Source of the DNA: Maribacter polysaccharolyticus
Lineage (GTDB): Bacteria > Bacteroidota > Bacteroidia > Flavobacteriales > Flavobacteriaceae
Assembly: GCF_028882255.1 (NCBI RefSeq)
Contig: NZ_JARBUY010000002.1
Location: forward strand, 260,342 to 324,341
Reading direction: 5' to 3'
Length of the DNA stretch: 64,000 nucleotides
The notes under the pieces are model-generated. The model worked only from the letters and a program-made list of their open reading frames with translations. It searched no databases and was not told the origin of the DNA. The position numbers and the translations under genes were made by a program. Positions 53,211-62,585 of this stretch are shown piece after piece. Every line of letters starts with the position of its first letter. The first letter of the stretch is position 1.

Positions 53211-55304
53211 ATGGTGAATTTTAGGATATCTATCTTGATACTGTTGCTTTCCTTGCAGGCGTGCAATCAAACGGAGTCACCCCAAACTATAGGTCCAAAA
53301 CCCACAGAACGGCAGTTGGCTTGGCAGCAGTTAGAGTACTATGCTTTCGTACATTTTAATATGAACACCTTCACGAATCGGGAATGGGGCACCGGAAGGG
53401 AAAAACCCATGCAATTCGATCCCTCGGAGCTAGACACGCGACAATGGGCCAGAGTGGCCAAGGAAGCGGGTATGAAGGGGGTGATCCTATCGGTCAAGCA
53501 CCATGATGGGTTTTGCCTTTGGCCTACAAAAACAACGGAACATTCCATAAAAAATTCACCTTGGAAAGCAGGTAAGGGCGATGTGGTGAAGGATCTTTCG
53601 GAAGCCTGTAAAGCGTACGGACTTAAATTCGGGATATCGATTTCGCCTTGGGACCTAAATCAAGCTAAAGGTGGTGATCCTTCGGAATATGCTGCGGATT
53701 TTCATGAACAACTTCGGGAATTATTGACGAAATATGGCGAACTGTTCGAAGTTCGTTTCGATGTGGCCAATGGGGTCCCTGGGTTTTATGAAGACACGGA
53801 TGAAACCCGGAAAATCAAGGAAACAACTTATTTTGAATGGGAAAAGACCGTTGAAATCGTGCGCAAATTCCAACCCAAAGCAGCCATTTTCAGCGATGCC
53901 GGTCCTGATGTACGGTGGGTGGGCAACGAAGAGGGTTGGGCCAATGAGACCAATTGGAGTATTATGCGTAGGAATGAAATCTATCCTGGATGGCCACGCT
54001 ATGAAGAGTTGCGGTCGGGTCATGAGGATGGTACCCATTGGTTGCCGGCAGAGGCCAATGTTTCCATGCGCCCTAGTTGGTACTATCGCCCGGATGAGGA
54101 TCATCAGGTAAAGACCATACCCCAGTTATTGGATATTTACTATAATTCGGTCGGAAGAAATACAGCTTTACTGCTTAATCTACCTGTAGATACCCGCGGA
54201 TTGGTACATGAAAATGATGTAGACCGTTTGTTGGCCTTACGCAATCAATTGGACCTTGATTTTGGTGCCCCACTAATTGATGGGGTAAGTGCGATGGCCT
54301 CGGATGAACGCGGAAAAAACAACCAATTTGGGGCCTTGAATGTGAATGACGGGAACCCTGAAACCTATTGGGCCACCAATGATGGGGTTTCGAGTGCATC
54401 CTTGATCTTGGAATTTCAAGAACCCACGGAGGTAAACCGTATTCTATTGCAAGAATATATCCCTTTGGGACAACGGGTTAAGAATTTTATCGTATCGGCG
54501 GAAATCGATGGTAAATGGCGTGAAATCGATGGGCAAACCACTATAGGATACAAACGTATCCTTAGGTTCAAGACGGTAAAAACAGATAAGATAAAGGTGC
54601 AGATCATGGCGGCCAAAGGGCCAATAGCACTTTCCAATGTTGAAATGTATAGGGCGCCGAACCTTTTAACGATCCCGACCATTGTGCGAAGCCGGGATGG
54701 ATTGGTCACCTTAAGCGTACCCGATCCCAAAGTGGATGTGTATTATACGCTGGATGGTAGTAAACCTTCAACATCAAGTATGAAGTATGAAGGCCCTTTC
54801 GTGATCAAAAAGCCTACAACCGTTTCGTATTTTGCCCATGATCCGAAAACAAATGCACGCACTGTAAATAAACGAAAGGATTTTGATATTGCCAGGGCCA
54901 ATTGGGAGATCGTTTACACGACTACGGGCAATATGATCGAAGCTGAAAAATTAATAGATGACGACCCGAATACCTATTGGGCTTCGGACAAAGGGGTTTC
55001 TGCCATACAGGAAGTGATTATTGATTTGGGTAAACAGTATCCCTTAAAAGGATTCACGTATCTACCCATGCAAGAACGCAATCCCTTTGGAATAATTACC
55101 CACTTTGAGTTTTACGTAAGTACGGATAATAAACGATGGCGACGTGTGGTTCGGGGCGAATTCGATAATATCGTAGACCATCGGGTAGAACAAAAGGTCC
55201 CGTTTAAACGTACCCGTGCCAGGTATATAAAATTACGGGGCATCAAAGTTTCCGGGGACGATTATCGAACTTCTTTCGGGGAGGTAGGGGTATTGACCCG
55301 TTAG
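53211..55304 (+). CDS. GH29 alpha-L-fucosidase with two F5/8-type (discoidin) modules
   Basis: The 697-residue lipoprotein (SLQAC lipobox; ATG 53211 preferred to 53166) has a GH29 catalytic domain (about 25-345) with the WGTGREKPMQFDPSELDT region, LSVKHHDGFCLWPTKTTEHS, and a nucleophile-region Asp in FEVRFDVANG. A F5/8-C module follows (about 365-475), then a chitobiase-C-like strand region (VDVYYTLDGSKPSTSS) and a second F5/8-C module (about 565-690). It would cut fucose from glycans at the cell surface. The usual sequence around the nucleophile is WFDGAN; here it is RFDVAN. Confidence 0.85.
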   Translation: MVNFRISILILLLSLQACNQTESPQTIGPKPTERQLAWQQLEYYAFVHFNMNTFTNREWGTGREKPMQFDPSELDTRQWARVAKEAGMKGVILSVKHHDGFCLWPTKTTEHSIKNSPWKAGKGDVVKDLSEACKAYGLKFGISISPWDLNQAKGGDPSEYAADFHEQLRELLTKYGELFEVRFDVANGVPGFYEDTDETRKIKETTYFEWEKTVEIVRKFQPKAAIFSDAGPDVRWVGNEEGWANETNWSIMRRNEIYPGWPRYEELRSGHEDGTHWLPAEANVSMRPSWYYRPDEDHQVKTIPQLLDIYYNSVGRNTALLLNLPVDTRGLVHENDVDRLLALRNQLDLDFGAPLIDGVSAMASDERGKNNQFGALNVNDGNPETYWATNDGVSSASLILEFQEPTEVNRILLQEYIPLGQRVKNFIVSAEIDGKWREIDGQTTIGYKRILRFKTVKTDKIKVQIMAAKGPIALSNVEMYRAPNLLTIPTIVRSRDGLVTLSVPDPKVDVYYTLDGSKPSTSSMKYEGPFVIKKPTTVSYFAHDPKTNARTVNKRKDFDIARANWEIVYTTTGNMIEAEKLIDDDPNTYWASDKGVSAIQEVIIDLGKQYPLKGFTYLPMQERNPFGIITHFEFYVSTDNKRWRRVVRGEFDNIVDHRVEQKVPFKRTRARYIKLRGIKVSGDDYRTSFGEVGVLTR

Positions 55305-55349
55305 TATCCATTGTCAGCTCCTAGACGGGATTTGTTGTGTTATTTACAT

Positions 55350-55370
55350 CTGAAGACGACCTGTCTTCAG
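55350..55370 (+). terminator. Hairpin after the fucosidase gene
   Basis: CTGAAGAC at 55350-55357 and GTCTTCAG at 55363-55370 form an exact 8-bp stem with a GACCT loop, 45 bases after the fucosidase stop. No T tract follows, so it may stabilise the 3' end or be a Rho-related site rather than an intrinsic terminator. Confidence 0.45.
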
Positions 55371-55707
55371 GGGTCACGGGAATGTTGTTTTCTTCGTGTT
55401 GGGTCTTCGGGGCCTATGTGGAAACAATAGGAATTGTACCGATCAAAACACGTTTATCGGAGGGGTACGGCTTCAGGGAATCATTCATGAAAGGTATCCT
55501 GGAAGTTTGTTTTACAGTGCTGCTTATACCATCCTCCCTCCCTTCAATACTATCTACTTTTCGCATCCGGAAGAAAATCCCGGTTGTCGATTTTTTAATT
55601 ATGGGCTTTTAAAATATAGAATTAATGGTATAATCGATATTTTTTAAAATATATTCAATTATTATAAAGCAACCTTAAATTTTAAATATAGTTTATTAAA
55701 ATTGACT

Positions 55708-55715
55708 TAATTTTG
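55708..55715 (+). promoter_or_regulatory. Candidate -7 promoter element upstream of the second ECF gene (TAATTTTG)
   Basis: TAATTTTG matches TAnnTTTG and lies 122 bases before the sigma ATG in very AT-rich DNA. It would give a leader containing the TGTCTATAAAA element and the CATACA/TGTATG repeat. Confidence 0.38.
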
Positions 55716-55762
55716 CCTTTTCGGCATTTAATCAATCTTTTTTGTTAAAATAAAAGATTTGG

Positions 55763-55799
55763 TGTCTATAAAAAGTAAAACATACACTTAAAATGTATG
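55763..55799 (+). promoter_or_regulatory. TGTCTATAAAA element and CATACA/TGTATG inverted repeat before the sigma gene
   Basis: TGTCTATAAAAAGTAAAA at 55763-55780 is repeated with small changes before the fecR gene at 56512. It is followed directly by CATACA (55781-55786) and TGTATG (55794-55799), an inverted repeat around CTTAAAA. The same core lies at a similar distance (57 and 67 bases) from both start codons, which suggests a shared promoter element of the ECF sigma or a regulator site. Confidence 0.42.
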
Positions 55800-55837
55800 A
55801 TGCAATGTCGTAATCAATAAACATAAATGACCGAACG

Positions 55838-56473
55838 ATGCAAAAGCAAAGGCAATTGGCACTAGCCACTGAAAGGGAATTTGGCATAAATACGGAAATT
55901 GAAAATGATAGGAAGGGGAGGATCACGGCGGATGATTATTCAGAAAAGGTCATTTGGAAAAATTTAAAAAACGGTGATAAGAATGCATTGGGTCTTTTGT
56001 ACAATTTGCATATCGATGAACTATTCTCTTACGGTATCTGCCAATCCCAAGACCGTAATTATGTAATGGATTGTATCCATGATTTATTCGTGGATCTGTT
56101 CAAATACCGCAAAAGCATCTCAATTGTTGATGATGGTAAGTATTACCTATTTAAGTCTTTAAAGCGTAAAATAAACAGGAAATACAAGCGAAAGACCATA
56201 AACCTATCCCAAGGGTATGAATTTCTGGTTACCGATAATCCAACAAACCACACCAAATCCCACGAGGATACCATTATCAATGCCGAACATCGGGACGAAA
56301 AGAAGAAAAAGCTCGACGAGGCATTGAACCAGTTAAGTAAAAAACAAAGGGAAGGACTTTTTCTTAGATACAACCAAGAAAAAAGTTATGAAGAGATTTC
56401 CAAAATAATGGGAGTTTCCGTTGAAACTGCAAGAACAACGGTATACAGGGCCCTTAAATCCTTACGGCCCTAA
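55838..56473 (+). CDS. ECF RNA polymerase sigma factor
   Basis: The 211-residue protein has sigma region 2 (NGDKNALGLLYNLHIDELFSYGI and MDCIHDLFVDLFKYR) and region 4 (LNQLSKKQREGLFLRYNQEKSYEEISKIMGVSVETARTTV), the type linked to SusC/SusD loci in Bacteroidota. It should activate the adjacent fecR and SusCD genes when released from FecR. The N-terminal 40 residues are a Lys/Glu/Gln-rich extension. A fecR gene follows after 123 bases. Confidence 0.93.
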   Translation: MQKQRQLALATEREFGINTEIENDRKGRITADDYSEKVIWKNLKNGDKNALGLLYNLHIDELFSYGICQSQDRNYVMDCIHDLFVDLFKYRKSISIVDDGKYYLFKSLKRKINRKYKRKTINLSQGYEFLVTDNPTNHTKSHEDTIINAEHRDEKKKKLDEALNQLSKKQREGLFLRYNQEKSYEEISKIMGVSVETARTTVYRALKSLRP

Positions 56474-56511
56474 AACAAACACTATATTTTTCATATTTAT
56501 TACAAGATATC

Positions 56512-56529
56512 TGTCTATAAAAGTCAAAA
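56512..56529 (+). promoter_or_regulatory. Second copy of the TGTCTATAAAA element, before fecR
   Basis: TGTCTATAAAAGTCAAAA matches the element before the sigma gene in its first 11 bases and most of the remainder. It lies in the 123-base sigma-fecR gap, 67 bases before the fecR ATG, so the anti-sigma gene may have its own regulated promoter. Confidence 0.42.
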
Positions 56530-56596
56530 GGTTTCCTTTTATAGAAAGTAGGCGCAAACATATACTCTGGAAGTATAATTGTAGAATAGATTGACA

Positions 56597-57670
56597 ATGG
56601 ACAATAATAAGTCAGATAGTAAGGTAAAATATTTACCTATAACGGATAGTGAAAAAGATGATTTGGAAAAAAGGATCTTCGTCTCACTGGCCAAAAGTTC
56701 TAAACGAAGAAGGGGATTCCGTTTCATCAGTGGCATAGCGGCATCCATTGTTTTTATTAGTGGATTGGGAATGTATTATCATTACAATGTGACCAAGTCG
56801 GACGAAGGGTCGATCATTGATTATGTGAATACCACCAACAAGGAAAATGACCCAGGACATACTGAAGAGGTTACTTTGATTCTCGGAAAAGGGAAAGAGT
56901 TGAAGATCAATGGGGAAACATCCGAAATACAGTATTCAAGTTCAGGTGAAAAGATCGTTTTGGGTGCGACCAAGACCGTCAACCAAGAAACCGTTGATAA
57001 GAATGAGGTCGTGTACAACACTTTAATGGTTCCTTTTGGTAGAAGGTTGAAGACGGAGCTGTCAGATGGTAGTGTGGTTTGGTTGAACTCTGGTTCAAAG
57101 TTGGTTTATCCCGTTGTTTTCAAAAGTGATAAAAGGGAAGTGTACTTAGAAGGTGAGGCGATTTTCGAAGTGGCCCATAACAAGAAAAAACCTTTTCATG
57201 TAATTTCTGAAAACCAGGTTGTTGAGGTTTTGGGGACCGTCTTTGCGGTTACGAATTATAAAGACGAGAATTCTATAAACACGGTGCTTAAAAGTGGAAG
57301 TGTACAAATAAGTTACCTAAGCGGTACTTCGGCCTCGGAAGTTGCCGATAAGATCAAGATCACTCCGGGTACCAAGGCAAGTTTTGATAAGGAAACCAAA
57401 GGTATCGTCTCGGAAAAAGTGGATGTCGACACCTATTTTTCATGGCGGGAAGGGTTGTTGATCTTTAAGAACAACAACTTGCCTTATATAATGAAAAGGA
57501 TATCACGATACTATAATATGGAAGTTGCAATAGGTGACGAAGCCCAGAAGGAAGAGACGTTTTCTGGGTATTTGGATTTGAAGGATGACATAGGAAAGGT
57601 TATGGAAACCATTAAGGAGAGTACAGACTTGGAGTATGAGGTGAATGAAACAACTATAACAATCAAATAA
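56597..57670 (+). CDS. FecR-family anti-sigma factor
   Basis: The 357-residue protein has a cytosolic N-terminal 35 residues, one membrane span (about 36-53, FRFISGIAASIVFISGLGMYY), and a periplasmic FecR domain (LMVPFGRRLKTELSDGSVVWLNS, FEVAHNKKKPFHV). The C-terminal part ends in an STN-like segment (YNMEVAIGDEAQ). It should sequester the sigma factor. A TTG at 56591 also opens the frame; ATG 56597 is preferred. SusC follows after 130 bases. Confidence 0.95.
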   Translation: MDNNKSDSKVKYLPITDSEKDDLEKRIFVSLAKSSKRRRGFRFISGIAASIVFISGLGMYYHYNVTKSDEGSIIDYVNTTNKENDPGHTEEVTLILGKGKELKINGETSEIQYSSSGEKIVLGATKTVNQETVDKNEVVYNTLMVPFGRRLKTELSDGSVVWLNSGSKLVYPVVFKSDKREVYLEGEAIFEVAHNKKKPFHVISENQVVEVLGTVFAVTNYKDENSINTVLKSGSVQISYLSGTSASEVADKIKITPGTKASFDKETKGIVSEKVDVDTYFSWREGLLIFKNNNLPYIMKRISRYYNMEVAIGDEAQKEETFSGYLDLKDDIGKVMETIKESTDLEYEVNETTITIK

Positions 57671-57716
57671 ATGAACAAAGTATGATGTGAAACCAGCGTA
57701 TGTATTAAAGTAAAAA

Positions 57717-57769
57717 GCCAGAAAATGCGGCAACATCCTCTGGCAATTAAATCAACATTGCATTGTTGA
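57717..57769 (+). other. Two short hairpins in the susC leader
   Basis: GCCAGA (57717-57722) pairs with TCTGGC (57739-57744), and TCAACA (57752-57757) pairs with TGTTGA (57764-57769), in the 130-base gap between fecR and susC. They may shape the 5' end of the susC message or control its translation; no function is proven. Confidence 0.4.
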
Positions 57770-57800
57770 ACAGCAATATTAAATAACCTAAAACAAAATT

Positions 57801-60800
57801 ATGGAAAATATCCTTAGGGGCAGAATTTTTACGATTATGAGAATATTTTTATTACTGGTTGGAATTGGACTTACTTCGGCATATGCCAATTCGGTTCTAG
57901 CGCAAGAAAAAATTCAAATAGAAGTAAGAGGCGTGTCCGTTGAAGAATTTTTTAATGAAATTCAAAAGAACAGTAACTACGTTTTTTTCTACAAAGACGA
58001 TGTACTGAATACCGATAAGAAAATCTCATTGTCGGTTAAGAATGTAAAATTGTCCTTATTACTGGACAAGGCTTTTTTAAACACCGATTTGGATTATAAA
58101 ATAATCGGTAAACAGGTAATCGTTAAGAAAAATGACGATACATCCTCCATTTCGTCCGAAGAGCTTGATATGGCTTATCAGGAAATTACGGTAACGGGAA
58201 CCATTACCGATATGGACGGAATTCCACTTTCCGGGGCCAATGTCCTCATTAAAGGTACGGTAAAAGGAACCCAGGCCGATTTTGATGGGGTGTATGCCAT
58301 TGCCGCTAAAAAGGGGGATGTCTTGGAATTCTCCTATTTGGGGATGGTCACCAAAACCGTTGTCGTAGGTAATAGAAATGTGATCAATGTGACATTAGAG
58401 GAAGATGTCGCTTCGTTGGATGAGGTGGTTGTCGTTGGTTATGGTACTCAGACCAAAGAATCGATTACAGGTTCTGTTGGAGTTGTAAAAAGCGCTGAAT
58501 TGGAACAGGTTCCTTCATCTACCTTCGAACAATCCCTTAGGGGTAATTTAGCTGGTTTACAGGCCTCTGCTTCCGACGGTGCTCCTGGGGCCAATACCCA
58601 GATTAGGATCAGGGGTATTGGATCGATCAATGCATCCAGTGAGCCATTATATGTTATTGACGGTATTCCGATGCAATCGGGTAGTCAGGCCTTGAACGAT
58701 AACGATGGGGCTAGTTCCAACGTTATGGCATCCATAAACCCGAACGATATTGAAACCATCAGTGTACTTAAAGATGCCGCTTCAACGGCAATTTATGGAT
58801 CAAGAGGGGCCAATGGGGTTATTTTGATCACTACGAAAAGAGGGAAAACCGGTAAGGCGACCATTGAATTGAAAACCCTTACAGGATTCAACTCCCAAGC
58901 ATCCAAAGATATTTTAAAGCCTTTGAATGCCGCACAGTACAAAGAGTTATTTATAGAAGGATATGTGAACCAAGGCGATACTTATGAAGAAGCGCAGGCA
59001 AGATTGGATTCCAGGTACACACAACAAATAGATCCCTCTACAGGTGAGGCAACAGATACAAACTGGTTGGATGCCATTACCCGTACCGGTGTTACCCAAA
59101 GTTATGATTTGAGTGTAAACGGTGCTACGGATAATGTTAAGTACTTTATGTCCGCGGGTTATATGGACCAAGAGGGGTATATAATCGGTTATGGCTTTAA
59201 GAGGTATAGTACCCGTGCCAATTTGGAATACAAAGCAAGTGATTACTTGACTATATCGAATAATGTATCCATTTCGGATATAAAATCCAGTACGGCTCCA
59301 GATGGCGGTTCTTGGAACAACCCATTTAAAAGCACCTTGGAATTGTCTCCGCTTATCCCGATTTATGATGAAGATGGTGAGTACAATGCGGAGCACATCA
59401 ATTATTTTCCTATTGGTAGTAACCCGGTCGGAAGTTTAAGCGGTGACGATATTTGGGATACCAAGACTACAAGGGTCATAGATAACTTTGCGGTTACCGT
59501 AACGCCCATCAAGAATTTGGTGTTTAGGTCGCAATGGAACTTTGATGTATTGGATATTGATCAAACCCAATTTTATAACCGTCGTTATGGATCGGGATAT
59601 GATACTAACGGGTATGCCTATGAAGGAACCGTGTCAAGTAAGACATGGGTAGGTACACAGACTGTTGATTATAACCTTACATTCAATGAGGATCATTATT
59701 TCAATGTTCTTGGGGGTTACGAAGCACAACAGACCATTAAGGAAAATAGCTGGGCTTCCGGAACCAACTTCCCGAACGATATAGTCAAAACATTGAACAG
59801 TGCTTCTTCTGAATTTGCTGTAGGGGGGTCAAAATCCGAATATACCTTTAACTCTATGTTCGTTAGGGCCAATTATAATTATGCCAGTAAATATTTCCTT
59901 TCCGGTAGTATTCGACGAGATGGTTCTTCAAGGTTTGGTGAAGAGAACAGATATGGTACTTTTTACTCTGTTGGTGCTAGCTGGAACATAAACAAGGAGG
60001 ATCTTTTTGATGATCTTACGTTTATTAATATCCTTAAGTTGCGAAGTTCATTTGGTGTTACTGGTAACGCCGCTATTGGGAATTTTGCTTCCCTAGGGCT
60101 GTATACTTACGGCGAGGATTATGATGGGTCTCCAGGTGGTAGTCCTTTACAACTTGAAAATTCGGACCTTACCTGGGAAACACAAGAGAACTTCAATATC
60201 GGATTGGATTTTGGATTCTTCAACAAGGTAAATGGTACGGTTGAATACTTCAAAAGGGTTTCTTCCGACCTGATCTTGGATGTGCCTATCTCCCAAACAA
60301 CCGGATTTACCGAGCTTACCCAAAATTTTGGGGAGATGACCAATTCAGGTTTGGAGCTTTCTGTTAATGCCGAGATCATCAATAAAAATGATTTTAGATG
60401 GAGCCTTGGGTTCAATACGACATTTTTGAAAAATGAAATTACCAAGTTGACCGAAGATTATACCGATGGGGCCTATAGAAGGCAGGTAGGACAGGATTTC
60501 CAGTCTTATTACATGTATGATTGGGCCGGTGTAGATCAAACCAATGGGGATCCACAATGGTACACCGATGAAACACGCACCACGATAACCAATGATATTG
60601 GGGATGCAGAACGCTTTTTGGTCGGAAAGTCGGCTACCCCGGATTTCTACGGTGGGTTCAATACCGCTTTTTCCTACAAAGGACTTAGTTTAAGTGCCAA
60701 CTTCATGTACTCTTATGGTAACTACCTTTTTGATAGTAGGGCAAGGGGATCCTTGGGAGATGGAAGGTTGACTCCTAGAAGTACAGCGACTTATTTGTTC

Positions 60801-61136
60801 GAAAACAGATGGGTAGAAGGAAAAACCGATGCGTTGTTTCCTAAATTCGTTTGGGGCGGACAATCCGGAAGTAACCAGGCCAATCAAACAAGGTGGCTTT
60901 ATGATGGTAGTTATATGCGTTTAAAGGATTTGACCATAGCCTATAATTTACCTGAAAAATTGACATCCTTGTTAAATGTCGGTTCTATTAGAATGTATGC
61001 GAGGGGCACTAATATCTTAACTTTCACAAAACATAAAGGTTTGTATATAGATCCAGAACAAGCTATAAATGGAAGCTATGTAGGAACTACTCCTGCAATG
61101 AAAACAATTTCTTTAGGGTTGGATATTAAATTGTAA
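57801..61136 (+). CDS. SusC/RagA-type TonB-linked outer-membrane transporter with STN domain
   Basis: The 1111-residue protein has a signal peptide (to about residue 35), an STN signalling domain (about 40-110, EIQKNSNYVFFYKDDVLNT), a carboxypeptidase-like domain (about 133-210, ITVTGTITDMDGIPLSG), a plug with VVVVGYGTQTKESITGSVG (the SusC/RagA family start of the plug) and SEPLYVIDGIPM, and a large barrel. With SusD it forms a TonB-driven importer; STN lets it signal to FecR. SusD follows after 16 bases. Confidence 0.96.
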   Translation: MENILRGRIFTIMRIFLLLVGIGLTSAYANSVLAQEKIQIEVRGVSVEEFFNEIQKNSNYVFFYKDDVLNTDKKISLSVKNVKLSLLLDKAFLNTDLDYKIIGKQVIVKKNDDTSSISSEELDMAYQEITVTGTITDMDGIPLSGANVLIKGTVKGTQADFDGVYAIAAKKGDVLEFSYLGMVTKTVVVGNRNVINVTLEEDVASLDEVVVVGYGTQTKESITGSVGVVKSAELEQVPSSTFEQSLRGNLAGLQASASDGAPGANTQIRIRGIGSINASSEPLYVIDGIPMQSGSQALNDNDGASSNVMASINPNDIETISVLKDAASTAIYGSRGANGVILITTKRGKTGKATIELKTLTGFNSQASKDILKPLNAAQYKELFIEGYVNQGDTYEEAQARLDSRYTQQIDPSTGEATDTNWLDAITRTGVTQSYDLSVNGATDNVKYFMSAGYMDQEGYIIGYGFKRYSTRANLEYKASDYLTISNNVSISDIKSSTAPDGGSWNNPFKSTLELSPLIPIYDEDGEYNAEHINYFPIGSNPVGSLSGDDIWDTKTTRVIDNFAVTVTPIKNLVFRSQWNFDVLDIDQTQFYNRRYGSGYDTNGYAYEGTVSSKTWVGTQTVDYNLTFNEDHYFNVLGGYEAQQTIKENSWASGTNFPNDIVKTLNSASSEFAVGGSKSEYTFNSMFVRANYNYASKYFLSGSIRRDGSSRFGEENRYGTFYSVGASWNINKEDLFDDLTFINILKLRSSFGVTGNAAIGNFASLGLYTYGEDYDGSPGGSPLQLENSDLTWETQENFNIGLDFGFFNKVNGTVEYFKRVSSDLILDVPISQTTGFTELTQNFGEMTNSGLELSVNAEIINKNDFRWSLGFNTTFLKNEITKLTEDYTDGAYRRQVGQDFQSYYMYDWAGVDQTNGDPQWYTDETRTTITNDIGDAERFLVGKSATPDFYGGFNTAFSYKGLSLSANFMYSYGNYLFDSRARGSLGDGRLTPRSTATYLFENRWVEGKTDALFPKFVWGGQSGSNQANQTRWLYDGSYMRLKDLTIAYNLPEKLTSLLNVGSIRMYARGTNILTFTKHKGLYIDPEQAINGSYVGTTPAMKTISLGLDIKL

Positions 61137-61152
61137 ACTAAAAAAAAGACTA

Positions 61153-62553
61153 ATGAAAAAATATAATAAAATATTATTGTTGATCATGATAGGGTTTTTC
61201 TTGTCATGTTCGGAATCATTTTTAGAGGTTAGCCCACAGGATTCGGTTTCAAATGACGAAGCTTTAACGAGTTTGGAAGATCTTGAGACTTCCATAAGCG
61301 GTGTATATGACGAATTCCAAGGGGCCTATTACTATGGTCGGTATATGTTGTTGATTCCCGATGTTATGGCCGATGATGTCAAACAAAATGAACAAGCCAA
61401 TAGGGTTGTTGATTTTGCACAACATGTGGTAAGTGTAGATGATTCCCAGGCAAGTGCTTTGTGGACGGGGTTGTACTATACCAATAATGCCCTTAACAAT
61501 ATTATCAATTCGGATATAGAAGTGACCGAGTCAACCCAGGACGAGAAGGATCATATTATGGGAGAAGCCTATGCTTTAAGGGGGTTGATCTATTTTGATT
61601 TGGTAAGATTGTTTGCAAATCATTATACCTACACGGCCGATGCAAGCCATTTGGGCGTGCCGATCATCCTTGATTTCGATTATACTTTGGAGCCGGAGAG
61701 GAATACGGTAGAAGAAGTTTATGATCAAGTGATTTCGGATATGACTACGGCATTGACTTTGATCGATGATACCTCAAGGACGGGAAATTCCAATTCGCTT
61801 TCATCCACAGCGGTCAAAGCCTTGTTGTCAAGAGTGTATTTGTATAAGGAAGACTGGTCAAATGCGGAAGCCATGGCCACTGAAGTCATTGAAGCCGGCT
61901 ATAGCTTGGTCGATAATGCCGATTATTTAACGTTATGGTCCGAGGATAATAGCTCTGAATCGATCTTTGAAATATCCCAGACCGAGTCCGATAACCAAGG
62001 GGGTAACTGTTTGGGAGCCATGTATGTCGTTGATGGTTATGGGGATTATTTACCGTCCGATGACGTGGTGTCTTTGTATGATGCCGATGATGCCCGTTTA
62101 CAGGTTTTTATTGAAGATGAACTTTTGGCTGGTGATTATGCCCCATATAGGATGAATAAATACCCTGATGTATTGGGGTATGACAATACAAAGGTCATTC
62201 GTCTTGCTGAAGTTTATCTGATCAGGGCTGAGGCCCGGGCCCAATTAGGTACCGATATTGCCGGTGCCCAAGAAGATTTGGACATGGTTCGCCAAAGGGC
62301 CCTGCCAACCGCAGCAAATGTTACGGCCACCGGAGATGAACTGTTGGAGGAAATAATGCTTGAAAGAAGGTTGGAACTTTGTTTTGAGGGACATAGGTTG
62401 TGGGATTTAATGAGATACAAGGAGGATATCGTAAGAAACGAGTGTACTGCCAGTATTTGCTATATACCCTACGGCGATGACACCAATATATTGCCGATAC
62501 CCCAAGATGAAACAGATGTAAATCCTAACATTACACCAAATCCAGGATACTAG
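61153..62553 (+). CDS. RagB/SusD-family substrate-binding lipoprotein
   Basis: The 466-residue lipoprotein (IGFFLSC lipobox, Cys about residue 19) has the SusD helical layout with TPR-like repeats: LWTGLYYTNNALNNIIN near 110, GEAYALRGLIYFDLVRLFAN near 140, ALLSRVYLYKEDWSNAEAMA near 230, and the C-terminal IRLAEVYLIRAEARAQLG and RRLELCFEGHRLWDLMRYK typical of RagB/SusD. It lids the SusC barrel on the cell surface. The ligand is unknown; linkage to an M19-like enzyme suggests peptides. Confidence 0.95.
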   Translation: MKKYNKILLLIMIGFFLSCSESFLEVSPQDSVSNDEALTSLEDLETSISGVYDEFQGAYYYGRYMLLIPDVMADDVKQNEQANRVVDFAQHVVSVDDSQASALWTGLYYTNNALNNIINSDIEVTESTQDEKDHIMGEAYALRGLIYFDLVRLFANHYTYTADASHLGVPIILDFDYTLEPERNTVEEVYDQVISDMTTALTLIDDTSRTGNSNSLSSTAVKALLSRVYLYKEDWSNAEAMATEVIEAGYSLVDNADYLTLWSEDNSSESIFEISQTESDNQGGNCLGAMYVVDGYGDYLPSDDVVSLYDADDARLQVFIEDELLAGDYAPYRMNKYPDVLGYDNTKVIRLAEVYLIRAEARAQLGTDIAGAQEDLDMVRQRALPTAANVTATGDELLEEIMLERRLELCFEGHRLWDLMRYKEDIVRNECTASICYIPYGDDTNILPIPQDETDVNPNITPNPGY

Positions 62554-62585
62554 GTTTTGTCGTTGATACTATAGTGTTACCATAT

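Larger units (their letters stand above)
55305..55837. other. Intergenic region without a supportable gene
   Basis: The 533 bases hold two overlapping frames (55337-55612 and 55396-55647) that lack a recognised domain, lack a good start and share the same bases, so neither is called. They could be remnants. The second half is AT-rich and looks like promoter DNA for the sigma gene. An 8-bp hairpin, a TAATTTTG box and a CATACA/TGTATG inverted repeat are listed separately. Confidence 0.5.

Noticed and set aside
55337-55647. Two overlapping frames of 91 and 83 codons after the fucosidase
   Set aside because: They share bases, lack a good start and show no recognised domain or codon bias; called as unassigned DNA.
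58947-59396. 149-codon frame antisense to susC
   Set aside because: It is a shadow within a clear SusC gene.
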